A stretch of DNA of 64,000 nucleotides. Source: Labeo rohita (Eukaryota; Chordata; Actinopteri; Cypriniformes; Cyprinidae). The position numbers were made by a program, and so were the translations under genes. The notes below the pieces were generated by a model. It was not told where the DNA came from, ran no database searches, and saw nothing but the letters and a program-made list of their open reading frames with translations. Positions within the stretch are counted from its first letter, which is position 1. Each line of letters opens with the position of its first letter. The stretch lies in assembly GCF_022985175.1 (NCBI RefSeq), contig NC_066876.1, forward strand, positions 8,797,167 through 8,861,166. Reading direction: 5' to 3'. Below, piece after piece: positions 1 through 13,330 of this stretch.

Positions 1-2622
1 CTGCAGACCTTAGTTAGAACTGCACATGAATTATGAGCTTTAAGAACGTTTGACCTTGAAGATCTTTTCACAAAAATAACTAAAAACAGTATAAATAAAA
101 AAAAAGAGTCCAAACAACACAGTTTTTTCTTAGTCGTATTAAGTGCAAGCAAAGTGCAGCCATAATCAAAACTAAGCTACTCTCTCAAAATTCAAAGTGC
201 AACCTACACAACCTATTATAGCCTACATACAAATAACAGCCTATATATAGCCTAATTTACGCGCACTGGGGAACCGCTCTCTAAAAGCAGGATATTAAAA
301 TTGCTTTTGAATGCGCGTGCGCATTTTACTTTAGGTTTCGTTTTAACGACCGCACGAATTTGCGGCGGTGCGGAGCGTGTAATCTATCCACAAGTTTCCT
401 ACACCCCATGAGGCCTTGCGTCAAAAGTAGGAGCGTCTTCCAGTTCAATGTAAACAAGCGGGACGTGACACTCATTAATTCAACAGTTCACAGGAGTGAC
501 AGGCAAATTGTGGCACCGAACTTTTCTGACTGTTCGGGAAAAGATTCAAAGCTTCGAGAGTGTCAAAATTTGGTTTTGGTGGTTAGTAAAAAATAAAGCA
601 GCCAAAAGACTAAAGCTCCGTCGGAAGACACATTCACCACAATTTCCACAGATCGGTCCATGTTATATGCACAAATAAAAGCCTAACAGTGTGTGTTTGT
701 TGAATTTCTGACTCTGATGAATTAATTTACCTATTGAATAGTGCCATTGAATGCCAGGACGAATATCAATATGATGTAATATAAGAATAATGTACACATA
801 TATTAATTGCATATGGCATATATTTAATTTTCCTGAAATAATTTGTATTCTTTATATTAGTTGTATGACTGGGTATTTAAAAATGTAATTATTAAACAGG
901 TCCTGATGAAAATGTACTCGCAAAGTAAGATCTGGGGGTTAAACATTACGACATGAGTGAATCGTGCACATGAATGGACAGAAAGTGAGGCTTCTACGAA
1001 AGGGATTTCTACATTAGCAGGCCTCGAATCGAGGCTTCATCTGGCATGACCTTTAACACAAGCTCTGAAGTCTCCGTTCAAATGTAATTTTACTAGTTGA
1101 CAGTCCAAATTTAGCGATCCAAATTTGCTAATAACACAAATTCGAAAAGCATATGTTGTCCATAAGAACGTAACGGCATCTCTCATAAAGGTGTGCATCT
1201 TTACAAAGTAAACAATGGTCTAAAAAACACTTAGCCTCTTCGCTAATTAGCACACAAAATACCATTGGTATACTACGTCCGCCACCTTACCGGAAGTTGC
1301 ACCCACGTTCTTTTTTACAGTAGCGCCCCCCGGAAACTTGTGGATACAAGACATTAATTTAACAAACAAACTTAAAAGTGTCCCCAGTGGAAATTACGCC
1401 CGTTACAATGTATTGTATTAATGTTATCTCTGGTCTGTGTGCGTAGATGCATTTGGGATGCGTGGCTTTGGACGGTGATTTGCAGGAAGGGTGGGACGTT
1501 CACTTTCAGTGCTATCAGGCTAAAGTTAGCGTTTTCCAAAATATCCTATTGCACCTTTAAATGCACTTCTTTTTCACAAGGGATGTAAAGTTTGAAGTAC
1601 TGATAAATCAGTTTAGTTTGCTCATGAGAACTTGATTATAGTCGATTATATAATTTGTACCAAACAATTTTCCCAGCATGCCCTAGGCCTCAGCCTCCTG
1701 CGGAGTGACAGGTCTGTGTGATTGTGTATGTACTCTTCTATTGTTACACTGTTTATTCTTGTTTTAATACAACTGCTCTGTGTGTGCGTGCACAAATCTC
1801 TGTTCATTGTTTCCAGCTTGTGTGTGTGTGTAGCGTAAGATGTTGCCGGGAGTTTATCTTATCTGTACGGTCTGTGCAGCAGTCATCCCAGGACAGGGTG
1901 ATCTTACCGCTCTCTCTACAGCCCAAAAACTGCTGCCTATGTCAAATTCATGTCTAGGAGTGTTGTTGTATTATTATCAATCACAGATCTGACTGCTGAC
2001 ATATTTACTGTAATGTTTTTTTTCCCTTTCTCTCAATTCAAAGGGTGTGTTATCAGTGAAGCAGTATTTCACTGAAGAGATGTCAAAACATTCTTTATCA
2101 TGACACATATGTTATCGATATGACACAAAAGAAAACTGCAGCACTTTGTCTTGGTGTCTGGCTGTGTTTTTCTCATCCCATGTGTTGTGTGCTGTGCATC
2201 CTATTATGGAAATCTCTCTCAAACTGTTCTGGCGTCGCTTCAAGGCTCTAAATACTCTCTAAACAGCCGTCTACTTCTCTCTCTTTTTTCTCTGTGTATT
2301 GTATGTATGTGTATGTATTCTCTTAAGATGTGTATTCCTGTGAAATTACACATGAAACAAAGGAAAAGAATCCTCCGGATTATTTAATTTAATTCGGAAG
2401 TGTCAAACTCATTTTAGGTCATGGCCAGATTTTATTTGTTAAACAACACATGCATAATACATGCTCCTCTAGAGCTTATGAAGTCCTGAACTAACTGCTG
2501 TTTTGGGGTAAAACAACAGGGAAGCACATGGAATAATTTTTCTCATTTTAGATTATCAATAGGGTTTTGCCCATTCAGTTGTCATGATGCTCTTGTAAAC
2601 ATGTCAAAGACTGGCACAGAAC
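1..2622. other. No gene recognised
   Basis: Open frames of 60-79 codons start at 360, 496, 1718 and 2151, but none has a domain, splice context or credible coding bias. Around 245-470 the sequence is slightly CpG-richer. I cannot tell whether this is intergenic or a 5' intron of adgra2. Confidence 0.5.
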
Positions 2623-2890
2623 AGAAGAAATTGTTGAATAAAGTCATTATTTTTGTTTTCTCTGTGGACAAAAAGTATTTTCGTAGCTTCATAAAAATTA
2701 CGGTTGAACCACTGATGTCACATGGACTATTTTAACGATGTCCTTACTACCTTTCTGGGCCTTGAAAGTGTCAGTTGTGTTGCTGTCAGTGCAGGGTCAG
2801 AAAGCTCTTGGATTTCATCCAAAATATCTTAATTTGTGTTCTGAAGAAGTTCTTATGGGTTTGGAATGACATGAGGTAATATTTGAGATA
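2623..2890 (-). repeat. Dispersed repeat, copy in reverse orientation
   Basis: The reverse complement matches the repeat at 27871-28113. Shared blocks include GAACACAAATTAAGATATTT and GCAACTGACAC-type sequence, and this copy extends further in the direction truncated in the other. Confidence 0.82.
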
Positions 2891-3744
2891 AAATACTTAT
2901 ACTGAAAAATAGATTTATTGTTGTTGTTATTGAGTCTCCGCCATCAGAAAGTGCCATCTTGAACCTTCAACCGTACCCCCCAGAGGTGTGACCCAACTAG
3001 CATGTTCTCTCTGGAGTTTTCACACTCTTAGACATTATGAAATGAATTTCCTTCAGTATGAGCCTCTGTAAGAACAGCAGTGTGGTAGTATTACAGTAGT
3101 GCCAGAGAGCAGGAGGAGAGGCCGGCGTTGGTGCTCTGGTAGCTCCTCACACAGTCCTCCCTTTCATTAAAGCAGACCTCCTCAAAGAAAAGAAGTCCTT
3201 CATAGCTCGCCAAACCACCCAACGAGAGCGATGTTTAGCCATGTTTGTTTTATACCCTTATAGAACACAGCGGGCTGCTGTAGGATGTCGTGAAGGCCAC
3301 ATGTTAGCGTGCGTGTGTGTGAGTGTGTCTTTGTGTTGTCTTGGCTTTCATTCACATACTCAACAAGCATGTTATATGAAAAGAGCAATTTTCACCTGAA
3401 CCCACATACACACAAGTTTTTTCCCTTGATCTACTAAATTAAATTTTCCACCCAGCGCCGTCCCTTAAAACGGCACACAGCCACATAGACACGTACACAC
3501 ACACGTCCTGTAATGAGGCTGGCCCCTGCTAACGAGCGCCGACCCTAACGAGTGTGTGAACAGATCACAGCGGCCTGTCCAGCACTGATTTGAGCAGACC
3601 TAATGAGAATAATGAGAGAGAGAGAATGCAGATTTACAAGCTGAAAGAGTGAACAGGATGAGAAAAAGTAGGAGTAAAATGTAGTTTCATGAAGAGAGGA
3701 GAGAGGGAGAGAGACCTTGACCTTGTAGCGTCTTTTGTTATAAA
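2891..3744. other. Unique-looking non-coding DNA
   Basis: No transposon ends or exons seen. 3100-3180 and 3500-3600 have moderate GC and low repetitiveness, so they could be conserved non-coding elements. That is only a guess without alignment. Confidence 0.35.
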
Positions 3745-6700
3745 AGACAGATTCAATATGATACGATAGATGGATAGATCGATAGACAGACAGACAGATA
3801 TGATACAATAAGATATACGACAGACAGACAGACATGTTATGATAGACAGACAACAAGACAGATATGAAATGACAGACAGACAGATACGATATGATGAAAT
3901 AGATCAGAGGTTTTCAAACTTTTTGGAGCCAGGGACCCCTTACAGTAGAGAGGATTTTCAAAGGACCCCCTTGTTTAAGGCTAAAGTTTAGTGTGGGTGG
4001 GAATAATGAACATAATAAGATTGTATTATTGGTGTAAATGGCCACCATTGTATTTGTCCTTTTACAGCATAATATAATTAAATTTACCATATTTTCTGGA
4101 CAGTTGCACCAGGTCAGGGAAAACACAAGTCGCATGTAAGTTCCATTTTCCTATTATGTAAATACTAATAGGCCTAAATAAAATGAACATTAGGAAACTT
4201 GAGAAACACTAACATGTATTTTATTTCGTCTCACTCCAAATCGTTTAAATTTAGTGGCATTCAAAACAGAACAGAAATGAATGCATATATATTAGGGGTG
4301 TAACAGTTCACAAAGTCACGGTTCGGTTCGATAGGCCTACTACACAGTGGTGTCACGGTTTTGTTGTTGTCAACTGACGCCGAATTGATGCTAATTCGAA
4401 AGTAAAATGCACACAGGCATTTACATGCTATTTAAAAGCGAATAAAAGTGAACCTCTCATTTGGCATGCACTGTTTTCATGAGTGAATTGTTAGACGAGG
4501 TGTGGCTGCTAAATTATTATTTATTATATAAAGAAGTTCTCTCATGTCCGAATATCTGCTTAAAACAGCATCCATTGCATACGCTAAAAAAGTTTTGCTT
4601 ATTTTGCTTCATTAAGGCACTTTGGAATATGAATCACAGCAGGTTTCAAAAGAAAAATGCAAGTTTTAGTCCTGAAAATATGGTAGCCTATAATAGCAAA
4701 TTATTTTGCAGACCCCCTGGCTTTGTGTCACAGACCCCAGTTTGAAAACCCCTGCAATAGATAAATAGATAGCCAGCCAGTCAGAGAGGTACGATAGATA
4801 GACAGACAGACAGACAGACCGATACTATACGATACGATAGACAGAAAAACAGCTAAGATAGATATATAGATAGAAAGACAGACAGACAGATATGAAAATA
4901 TATGAAAATATGATACGATACAATATGATAGATGACAGACAATATGACAGACAATACAAAAGATAGATAGACAGACAGACAGACATATGATATGATACAA
5001 TAGATACAATACGATGACAGACAGATATATGACACAGTATGATACGATAGACAGGCAGATAAGGTACGATAGACAGACAGATACAATACGACAGACAGAC
5101 ATATACGCTAGACAGACAGATACAATACGATACGACAGACAGATACGATACGACAGACAGACAGATACGATACGACAGACAGATACGATACGACAGACAG
5201 ATGCGATAGACAGGCGGATACGATACGACAGACAGATGCGATAGACAGGCGGATACGATACGACAGACAGATACATTACGAAACGACAGACAGACAGATA
5301 CGATACGACAGACAGATGCGATAGACAGATACGTTACGAAACGACAGACAGACAGATATGATACGACAGACAGATACGTTACGAAACGACAGACAGATAC
5401 GACAGACAGACAGATGCGATAGACAGACAGATGTGATACAACAGACAGATGCGAAACGATAGACAGATACGATACGACTGACAGACAAATATGACAGACA
5501 GACGGACAGATGCGATAGACAGACAGATATGATACAAGAGACAGATGTGATACAACAGACAGATACGATACGACAGACAGACAGATGCAATAGACAGACA
5601 GATGTGATACAACAGACAGATACGATATGACAGACAGATGCGATAGCCAGACAGATATGATACGACAGAGATACGATATGAAACGACAGACAGACAGATA
5701 CAATACGACAGACAGATGCGATAGACAGACAGATACGATACGACAGAGATACGATATGAAACGACAGACAGACAGATACAATACGACAGACAGATGCGAT
5801 AGACAGACAGATACGATACGAAACAATAGACAGACAGATACAATACGACAGACAGATACGATATGAAACGACAGACAGACAGATACAATACGACAGACAG
5901 ATGCGATAGACAGACAGATACGATACGAAATGACAGACAGACAGATACAATATGACAGACAGATGCGATAGACAGACAGATACGATACAAAATGACAGAC
6001 AGACAGATACAATACGACAGACAGATGCGATAGACAGACAGATACGATACAATACGACAGACAGATGTGACAGACAGACAGATACGATACGAAACGACAG
6101 ACAGACAGATACGATACGATGGACAGACAGATACGACAGACAGACAGATGCGATAGACAGACAGATGTGATACAACAGACAGATGCGATACGACAGACAG
6201 ATATGATTTGATATGATACGATAAAATAGACGGGTACGATACGACAGACAGACACAACACGATAATATGATAGACAGACAAGCAGATACGGTACAATATG
6301 ATAGACAGACAGACAGATACACTACGATACGATAGACAGACAGGATACAACACATCAGACAGACAAAAATGATACGATGCGATACGATAGACAGACAGGT
6401 ACAATACGACAGACAGACAAATATGATATGACAGACTGACAGATACAATACGACAGACAGATACGATTCGATGTGATACGATAGACAGACAAATACAATA
6501 TGATAATTGTAGGGTAGTGATAGATAGATACAATACATTATGGTACAATACAATAGATAGACAGACAGATATGATAGAAAGATATATATACGATATGATG
6601 CAATACGATACGATAGACAAATGTGAGATATGGTATGATCCATTAGGCAGACAGATAGGATATGATAGACAGATACAACACAATAGAAAGACATACGATA

Positions 6701-6800
6701 CGATAGATAGGCATACAGACAGACACAATACGACAGATAATCAGACAGACAGATACGATACAATTGATTGATAGACAGACAAATAGACAGGCAGACAGAT
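3745..6800. repeat. GACAGACAGATACGATAC-type satellite array, split by a hAT insertion
   Basis: Left part 3745-3904, right part 4755-6800. The basic pattern mixes GACA, GATA and TACGA units. From about 5630 to 6040 a higher-order pattern of 77-78 bp, then 62 bp, is seen from the spacing of AGATGCGATAGA. The minus strand has almost no stops in any frame, which produces overlapping open frames up to 495 codons with an SVCRIVSVCLSYRI theme. These are artefacts. Confidence 0.93.
3905..4754. mobile_element. hAT-like element inserted in the satellite
   Basis: Ends CAGAGGTTTTCAAACTTTTT and AGTTTGAAAACCCCTG form an inverted pair with CAG/CTG tips. The flanking 8-mers are AAATAGAT (3897-3904) and CAATAGAT (4755-4762), an 8-bp duplication with one change. 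An internal GGGTGTAACAGTTCACAAAG block at 4296 resembles another hAT terminus. No transposase; 850 bp. Confidence 0.85.
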
Positions 6801-9197
6801 TTACACAGTTATTCGATAGATATGGTTCTTTGAAAATATCTACTTTTGTGTTTTTGCAGCATGAGGATGAGAAGATGATGTTATTCCTTAAAAATGCTGT
6901 CTATGGAAAGCCACCTTAATGAGAAAAGATTTCTTGTAAGCAGAACCTGCTATACAAAGTTAAGAAAATATGCTTGTTTATTGAGAGTGTCCCAGCCCTC
7001 TCCTTCTAATTTAATGTGGGTTCATTATGCTGTGTTTGGAATTAAGATTAACATTGTTTCCAATGTAGGTAAGGATATGACCTTATCCAAAGCGGGAGTG
7101 CGGTGTGTGTATGTGTGCTGGTCACTGCTCAGCTCACGGCCCTCTCATAAAAATAAAGGGTAGTGGCAGTGGCAGTGAATTTAACCATCTTTCCCTAATA
7201 AACTAAGCTAGAGAAAGACAGATGTGGATTCAATCAGCTTCTTGTGTGATTAAAAGTTCAACAATCCTGCACTGATTAACTCAAGAATAATACTTTAAAC
7301 AAAAAAATAAGTAAAACAGGTCTTAGTGAGACAAAAATAAATCTTAAGCACACACAATACATTCATTTCTGTCGGTGAGGTATTTTAAAGTCAAGGACTG
7401 ATCACAACCAATTTTACTTCTATAATCTAAAAACAAAGTGCTTGATTGTAAACTTGTAGTGTTCAAATCTTTATCTTAAAGGTATATTTTAAAAAATATA
7501 CTGCATTTGTAGATCTTATAATATTAAAATAGAAGAATATTTAAATAATATTGAAAGTTTATAAAAAAACTTTGCATCCAAACAGGACCAATATTTGTAA
7601 AAATGATCATACTCCATTCTCATTTTTACTCTCTGTGAAACACGCTCAATTTCAAGGGGCCATACCACTTGTAGAAATTGAAAGTAGACTTCCATTGCTG
7701 TGATTAGCTAACCTCTTTGCACCATATCCACCTCCTACTTTATAGCATTTCGTGTTTTGATACCAGAGATGGCAAAAGTATACTTTTTAGAAGTATGCTA
7801 GAATGTGAGTCTTTTTCCCAAGGCTATTTTCAAGTTAAAAGGACTTCCCATCGGGAATAGATTGGATTATAAAAAGTCGGCGTTGCTTATCATAACGGAG
7901 CCATGTGGTTGAAATATGAAGAAAGAAACATGTAGAATGTCATTACATTTCAATCAAAGATTACAAGATCAACCTGAGAAGAAACAGTTTTCACTGGTCA
8001 GCCAAACAGATAGCCCCACCCCCAAACTCACCCCATTGGTTGAGGCGTTACTGTGTCAGATTGTTCAGGATGCTCAAAAAAACAGAACAATTTTTTGAAA
8101 GCTGCACAGTATTTACTTTTTCTTAGTGTAATAGGAACGTTTCTTAAAACTGAAAAAATGACACACTTCAGCTGTATTATCATGATGTAAGTTTGACTAG
8201 ACATGGTTTGACCGGACTAGATTAACTCGGCCTCGCTGTTTACACAAATACTCCCCAAAACTCCTCCGCAGCAGAACAACAGTCCAAGTTCTTCCAGAAA
8301 GTTCATTTCGAGTTCTTATTGAGATGTTGAGCCAATGAACACGCCTAACAGCAGGGACTGAATATTCAGTTGCTGGAGTTGTCTCAAGGCTTCATATCCA
8401 GTAGCGCTGTGGTGAAGAAAGCGTTAAAGAAACGGGACAGAGCAGGACCAGAGGAGTGTGTGAGGAGGAAGAAGGGGGGCAGACCGCTGGAGTTGATAGA
8501 CTCCAGATGTGACTATTAGATAAACTCAAGGCAAGGGGTGTGTTTGTGAGTGTGTGTATGTGTGCTAGTGTGGGTGTGTTTATGTTGCTAGCGGGACCCG
8601 ATAGCGTCTGGGCTTTTCACAAAACGCAAAAGCAGAATGGAGTGACAGAGTGTACATTCACACTGAGAAATCGCTGAAAGAGAGTAGTTTTGGGAGGGCA
8701 TTTTTACCGTGTCTGTGCAATGCACAGCTGAACTGCATTTAGAACTTTCTAGTATTTGTTCTCTATGTTTCCTTCTTTCACATCCACAAGAAATCCTTTT
8801 CATTTTGCCCTCCGAAAGCCCAGACTGACTGAATCTCAAAGTCCACCCACATGCAGCAGTGTTCACACATAGCTTGTCATTGTCCTGTGTTCATTCACTC
8901 ATATTGTGCTCTGTGCTGTCAGACAGCTGTTTCTTTGTACTCGCACTGGCCTAGTGACAGCGCTTCAGTGCTCTACTCTTAAAGTATTGTGTGCTGGCCC
9001 AACATGCAAGACTTTCGATTGATAATTGCATTTTCCAACCTATTAATAGTTGGGCTTATGCAAATTGCTGCAGATTTTCTGCAATTGTGATCAAGAGTGA
9101 TCAAAAAATCCAATTCATTTTCTCCATAGAGGAACTGGGTTAAAAGATAACCTTATAAACCTTTAAAGACAGACCTACTGTGATGCCTTACGATAAC
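6801..9197. other. No gene recognised
   Basis: Mostly unique AT-rich DNA. The 89-codon frame at 6894-7163 and the 92-codon minus frame at 8588-8866 lack recognisable domains. I searched for LRR-type 72-nt exons with acceptor and donor and found none. Confidence 0.5.
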
Positions 9198-9846
9198 AAG
9201 CTACATTACCCATGATTCTGCAAAGAAATCTTCACCAAATACATGCTAAAAGAATGCTCCATGACTGGCCACTCCTGTGAAGCACTGCAAATGAATAGTG
9301 GGGTGAAAACTTTTGAACAGGATGAAGATGTGTACATTTTTCATATTTTTACTACATTTCATTTAGTACTGCCCTCCAGAAGCAACAGACGGTACTTAAA
9401 TGTTTCCCAGAAGACAAAATAAGTTTTTACCCTGATCTTCAAATTCAAAAAAGTTTTCACCCCCAGCTTATAATGTATCGTTCTGGAGAATGTTTAAACC
9501 TTTTGCAATAGCTGTGTGTGAGTCCCTCAGTTGTCATCACTGTGAAAGATGGCTCTAAAAATCATACAGTCCCTGTTGGTGATTAAATATGCAAAAGATG
9601 CTGGAAAACCAAAGAATTTGCGGGATATTGGGGATTTTTCTAAAGAACAGTGAGCAGTTTAACTGTTCAGGACAAAGAAGGAACTCATGAACAACCATGA
9701 CAAAAAACAGTCCTGGATCATGTAGGCAATTACACACAGTATTAGGAATTACCAAGCTACATTACCCAAGATTCTGCAAAGAAATCTTCACCAAGTACAT
9801 GGCAAAAGAGAGCTCAGTGACTGGCCACTCTCATTAAAGCACTGCT
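9198..9846. repeat. Direct 93-bp repeats flanking a MITE-like block
   Basis: 9198-9290 and 9754-9846 are direct copies (AAGCTACATTACCCATGATT versus AAGCTACATTACCCAAGATT; both contain GCAAAGAAATCTTCACCAA). Between them, 9300-9750 is a dispersed repeat with TTTCCCAGAAGACAAAATAA and ACTCATGAACAACCATGAC, related to 11100-11580. Confidence 0.8.
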
Positions 9847-9872
9847 TATTATGTTTATTTTTCTTATTATGT

Positions 9873-11096
9873 TTAAAGGGGTTCTGTTATGCTTTTCCAC
9901 TTTTTGAATTTTAGTCAGTGTGGTGTGTATCTTTGGGCATAAAAAAGATTTACAAAGTTACAAATCTCAAAGTCCACTCCAAAGGGAGATATTTCGTTTT
10001 TAAAAAAATCTCATTTCAAGAACTACAACGAATGGCTCCTTTGGACTACAGCGTTTGTTTTCCTGATGTTACGATGTCACAACATGGTTCATTAGAATAT
10101 CATTAAATTAAATCCTGCTTACGGAAAGTCGAATTGTTGGGCGGTGGGTAGGGATGAGGTGGGGGATTAGTCTAACTTTAGTGATGCAGTGTGGAGAGCC
10201 ACTTCAACGAGTCGCAGCGCGGTGGGTATAAACACAAGCATTGACTAGAGTGGCCGCTTCAGAGCTGTAACGCGCCACAGACGTGTGCAGTACAGGGGGT
10301 CGAAAGAACACATGCTACTCCACGATCTACTCCGGTTGCCGCGTCAGAGCCGTAACGTGCGGATGTGTGCAGTGTGTGGTAAGAGATTTATTCATCATAC
10401 AGTGTAGATAGTTTCACTTATAACGCAAGTGTTTTTTAAAATGCATAAACTTGCACTAGAATAGGCTAGGCTAATCAGTGATGATGTTCTTTGATAATTT
10501 TAGGCTGCTTTTAGCCTTATGCTGGAGCTGGTTTCGGGCAATAAAACCAAGGAAGTAAAATAATTAAATAAATTAGCATGATAATATCATGTATCTACGA
10601 CCTCGCAGGCTGAGGATTGGACTCAACACTACCGTAGCGTATTATTTACTCACCCTCTATGCATCCTAGGTGAATATGACTTCCTTCTTTCAGACGAATG
10701 CAATCTAATAAATCGAATGAGTCTAATAAAGTGCATCCATCCATAATAAAAAGTGCCTCACGGCTCCAGGGGGTCTCCTGTAGCGAATCGATGTGTTTTT
10801 GTAAGAAAAATATCCATATCTAAAACGTAAGATTTACTATAAATCTAGCTTGCGCGAACTGCTTTGACAAAGGGTGTGGCAGTACTGAAACACCATCTAA
10901 GCTGTTCACCAATCGCAACACACTGTGATAGCTAACCAATCATAACACATTTCCTTTTTTTTGGAAGGCGGGCCTTCATTAAACCCGGAACTAATCGAGC
11001 CATTTGTGCCAGGCTGGGAGAGATGTATTGTGATAATGTAAATTATGTGAAAAAATAATGCGTTTTTGAGAACATATTCTAGTACACCCCTAAAAC
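9873..11096. mobile_element. Non-autonomous DNA element, about 1.2 kb
   Basis: Starts AAAGGGGTTCTGTTATGCTT and ends near TCTAGTACACCCCTAAAA. GC-richer in the middle (10150-10380). No transposase frame. Identified by resemblance to a common cyprinid repeat; ends are approximate. Confidence 0.5.
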
Positions 11097-11099
11097 AAA

Positions 11100-11580
11100 A
11101 ACAACATTTTGAACAGGATGAAGATGTGTACATTTTTATTTCTTATTTTTTTAGACATTATATATTTTTCCATTGCCCTTCAGAAGCAACATAAGATACT
11201 TGCATGTTTCCCAGAAGACAAAATAACTAAAATTTACCATAAAATGAAAAGATGGCTCTCCAAAATCATACAGTCACTGTTCGGATATATTTGGATAGGG
11301 TTTGAATATGCAAAACCAAAGAATGTGTGGGATCTAGAGGATTTATCAAAACAAAAGTGGGAAGAAACCATCACAATAGCACAAAACAGTCATGGATAAT
11401 CTAGGTAATGACACACTATTAGGAATTAAGCATATGTAAACTTTTGAACAGGGTCATTTTTATAAATTCAGCTATTGTTTTGTCTTATGTCAAAATCTTA
11501 CTTAGTACAGTACTAAATAAAAATAACATGCATTTTGTATGATCCATATTATTTTGGCAACATAATTAACATTTTGCAGA
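11100..11580 (+). mobile_element. Tc1-derived dispersed repeat, second copy
   Basis: TTTTGAACAGGATGAAGATG and TTTCCCAGAAGACAAAATAA recur here and at 9310-9750. A partial relative lies at about 40850-41090. Contains a 96-codon open frame that is not protein-like. Confidence 0.7.
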
Positions 11581-12943
11581 TTCTTCGACCGCTGCTTGTT
11601 ATATTTCTAATTTTTAAGTTGGATTTGGACAAAAGCATCTTCTAAATGAATGAAAGCAGATATATAAATGTATGTGTATACACACACACACACACTATGA
11701 CAAGACTTCTGGCCAGTCTGTGGCTAACAGAGACAATAAACATGCTCAGATTGTTTGGTAATGATATGAAGTAAAACTGGATTTTGGCATTAGTTTTCTT
11801 CTACATTTGGGTCCCTTCAAATGATTTGACAGCAAGTTGCTTTCCAGAGTCCAACTGAAGCAACATCCTAAAAGCATAAATGGTCATTTTTTAATACACA
11901 TGCCTAATTTATTTCTGGAAGCGCACACGCTCCAAGCATAGGGTTGAGCAATTTTCCACAATTCCGGTCCCAATGTTTATCTTGGCGTAGTACTCTCCTT
12001 TTGCCATTGAACAAATATATAATCAACATTAACCACAGAAATGCAACTCTTCAAAAGTGCACTTCTTCATAAGTTTACTGAAAAAAAAAAAAAAAAAAAA
12101 TATGAAGGAAATGGTCTGGACTTCACATTACATGTGCATTTAATTCAAGCTCTTGAAATATGCTAGATATTTCGGTCTAAAAGGGCCAGTGCTGAACTAG
12201 ATATGAATATGTAATGGGTTCATTTATCTGATTATTAAAATGATGACATTGACGTTTTACACATATATTCTCAGATTATGTTTCTTATGTGCATTAGCTT
12301 TCAAATGCATGATCATTTGCAATCATTTCATTACAAAAAAAGCTAAATGTTGCCTTTGACTCAGAGACTGGATAGAGGAAAACTATTCCAATAATCTGAG
12401 GAAGGAGAGGAAAAGCAGGAAATGAGTTGGAAAAATAAGAAGCAGGCAGATCCAGATTTCCTGTTTGGGTAGGAGTGGGTCGATGTAAATTTCAAGGCAA
12501 CGTTATAAGGACCCCATTGTGTAACATCCCCAATATGTGTGTTAGTGGCCATTACACAGGGTCATTTCTGCCCCCCCCCACTCAGGACTTCAGCGGTACG
12601 GGAAAAACAGTGTTTAAAAAAATAGAGAGAGAAAGGAAACCGTAAAAATAAACGAGACACAACCTCTGTGGAGGGACAGGAAATGACATGTGGCAACAAA
12701 ATGGCTTCCGCTATTTGCACCTAAATCTGCCTCACCATATTCCTCCCTGTATTAATGTGCCAGATTGCTACATTGCCAGAAAACTGGCCTACATAGACAG
12801 TAATGAACTATATAACTTGTATGTGTATTATTTGTAACTGTATATTAATTATACATTTTTTTTTTTTTTTTTCCTTTAGAATTTTTTTTTTTTTTTTTCC
12901 TTTTTTGATTACAACAATGGAAGCCTGTTTCCACCACTGAATA
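11581..12943. other. No gene recognised
   Basis: AT-rich with an A tract at 12081-12100. 12340-12720 is less repetitive. The 63-codon minus frame here shows no domain. Confidence 0.5.
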
Positions 12944-13330
12944 AAAAAGGTAATTGTGACTTTTTATTTCACAATTACGTTTCCATCTCACAATTCTGAC
13001 ATTTTTGTCAGAATTGCTTGATACAAATTTGCAATTCTACATTTTTGCCTTAGAATTGTGAGAAATAAACGCGGATTGGAGAGTTATAAAGTCATAATGG
13101 GAAATAAACGTACAATTCTGACATTTTTCTCAGAATTGCGAGTTTATATCTCTTTCTATCTTTTTTCAGAATTGTGAGATATAAACTCACAATTAGAGAA
13201 TTACAATTCTGAATTTTTCTGAAATTCTCAATTGTGAGTTTAATGCAATTCTGACTTTCTAACTTGCTATTGTGAGTTTATATTTCTTAATTCTGAGAAA
13301 AAAGTCAGAATTTTGAGATGAAATTTATTT
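12944..13330. repeat. Quasi-palindromic AATTCTGACATTTTTCTCAG repeat
   Basis: Several alternating direct and inverted copies of AATTCTGA...TCAGAATT and CACAATT/AATTGTGAG. Strong hairpin potential. Preceded by two T tracts (12857-12872 and 12881-12898). Confidence 0.8.

Noticed and set aside
4825..6763. Overlapping minus-strand open frames of 449-495 codons
   Set aside because: They are translations of a tandem satellite that has no stops in any frame. The same motif appears in all frames, and there is no domain or splice context.
3745..6800. Possible CRISPR-like array because of regular repeats
   Set aside because: There are no unique spacers; units are contiguous and diverged, and the genome is vertebrate.
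6860..6935. Possible exon between TTTTTGCAG and GTAAGC
   Set aside because: The sequence has splice-like ends, but all frames lack LRR or signal-peptide features and two contain early stops.
11109..11399. 96-codon + strand frame near 11.1 kb
   Set aside because: It falls inside a dispersed repeat also present at 9.3 kb, where the frame is not conserved.
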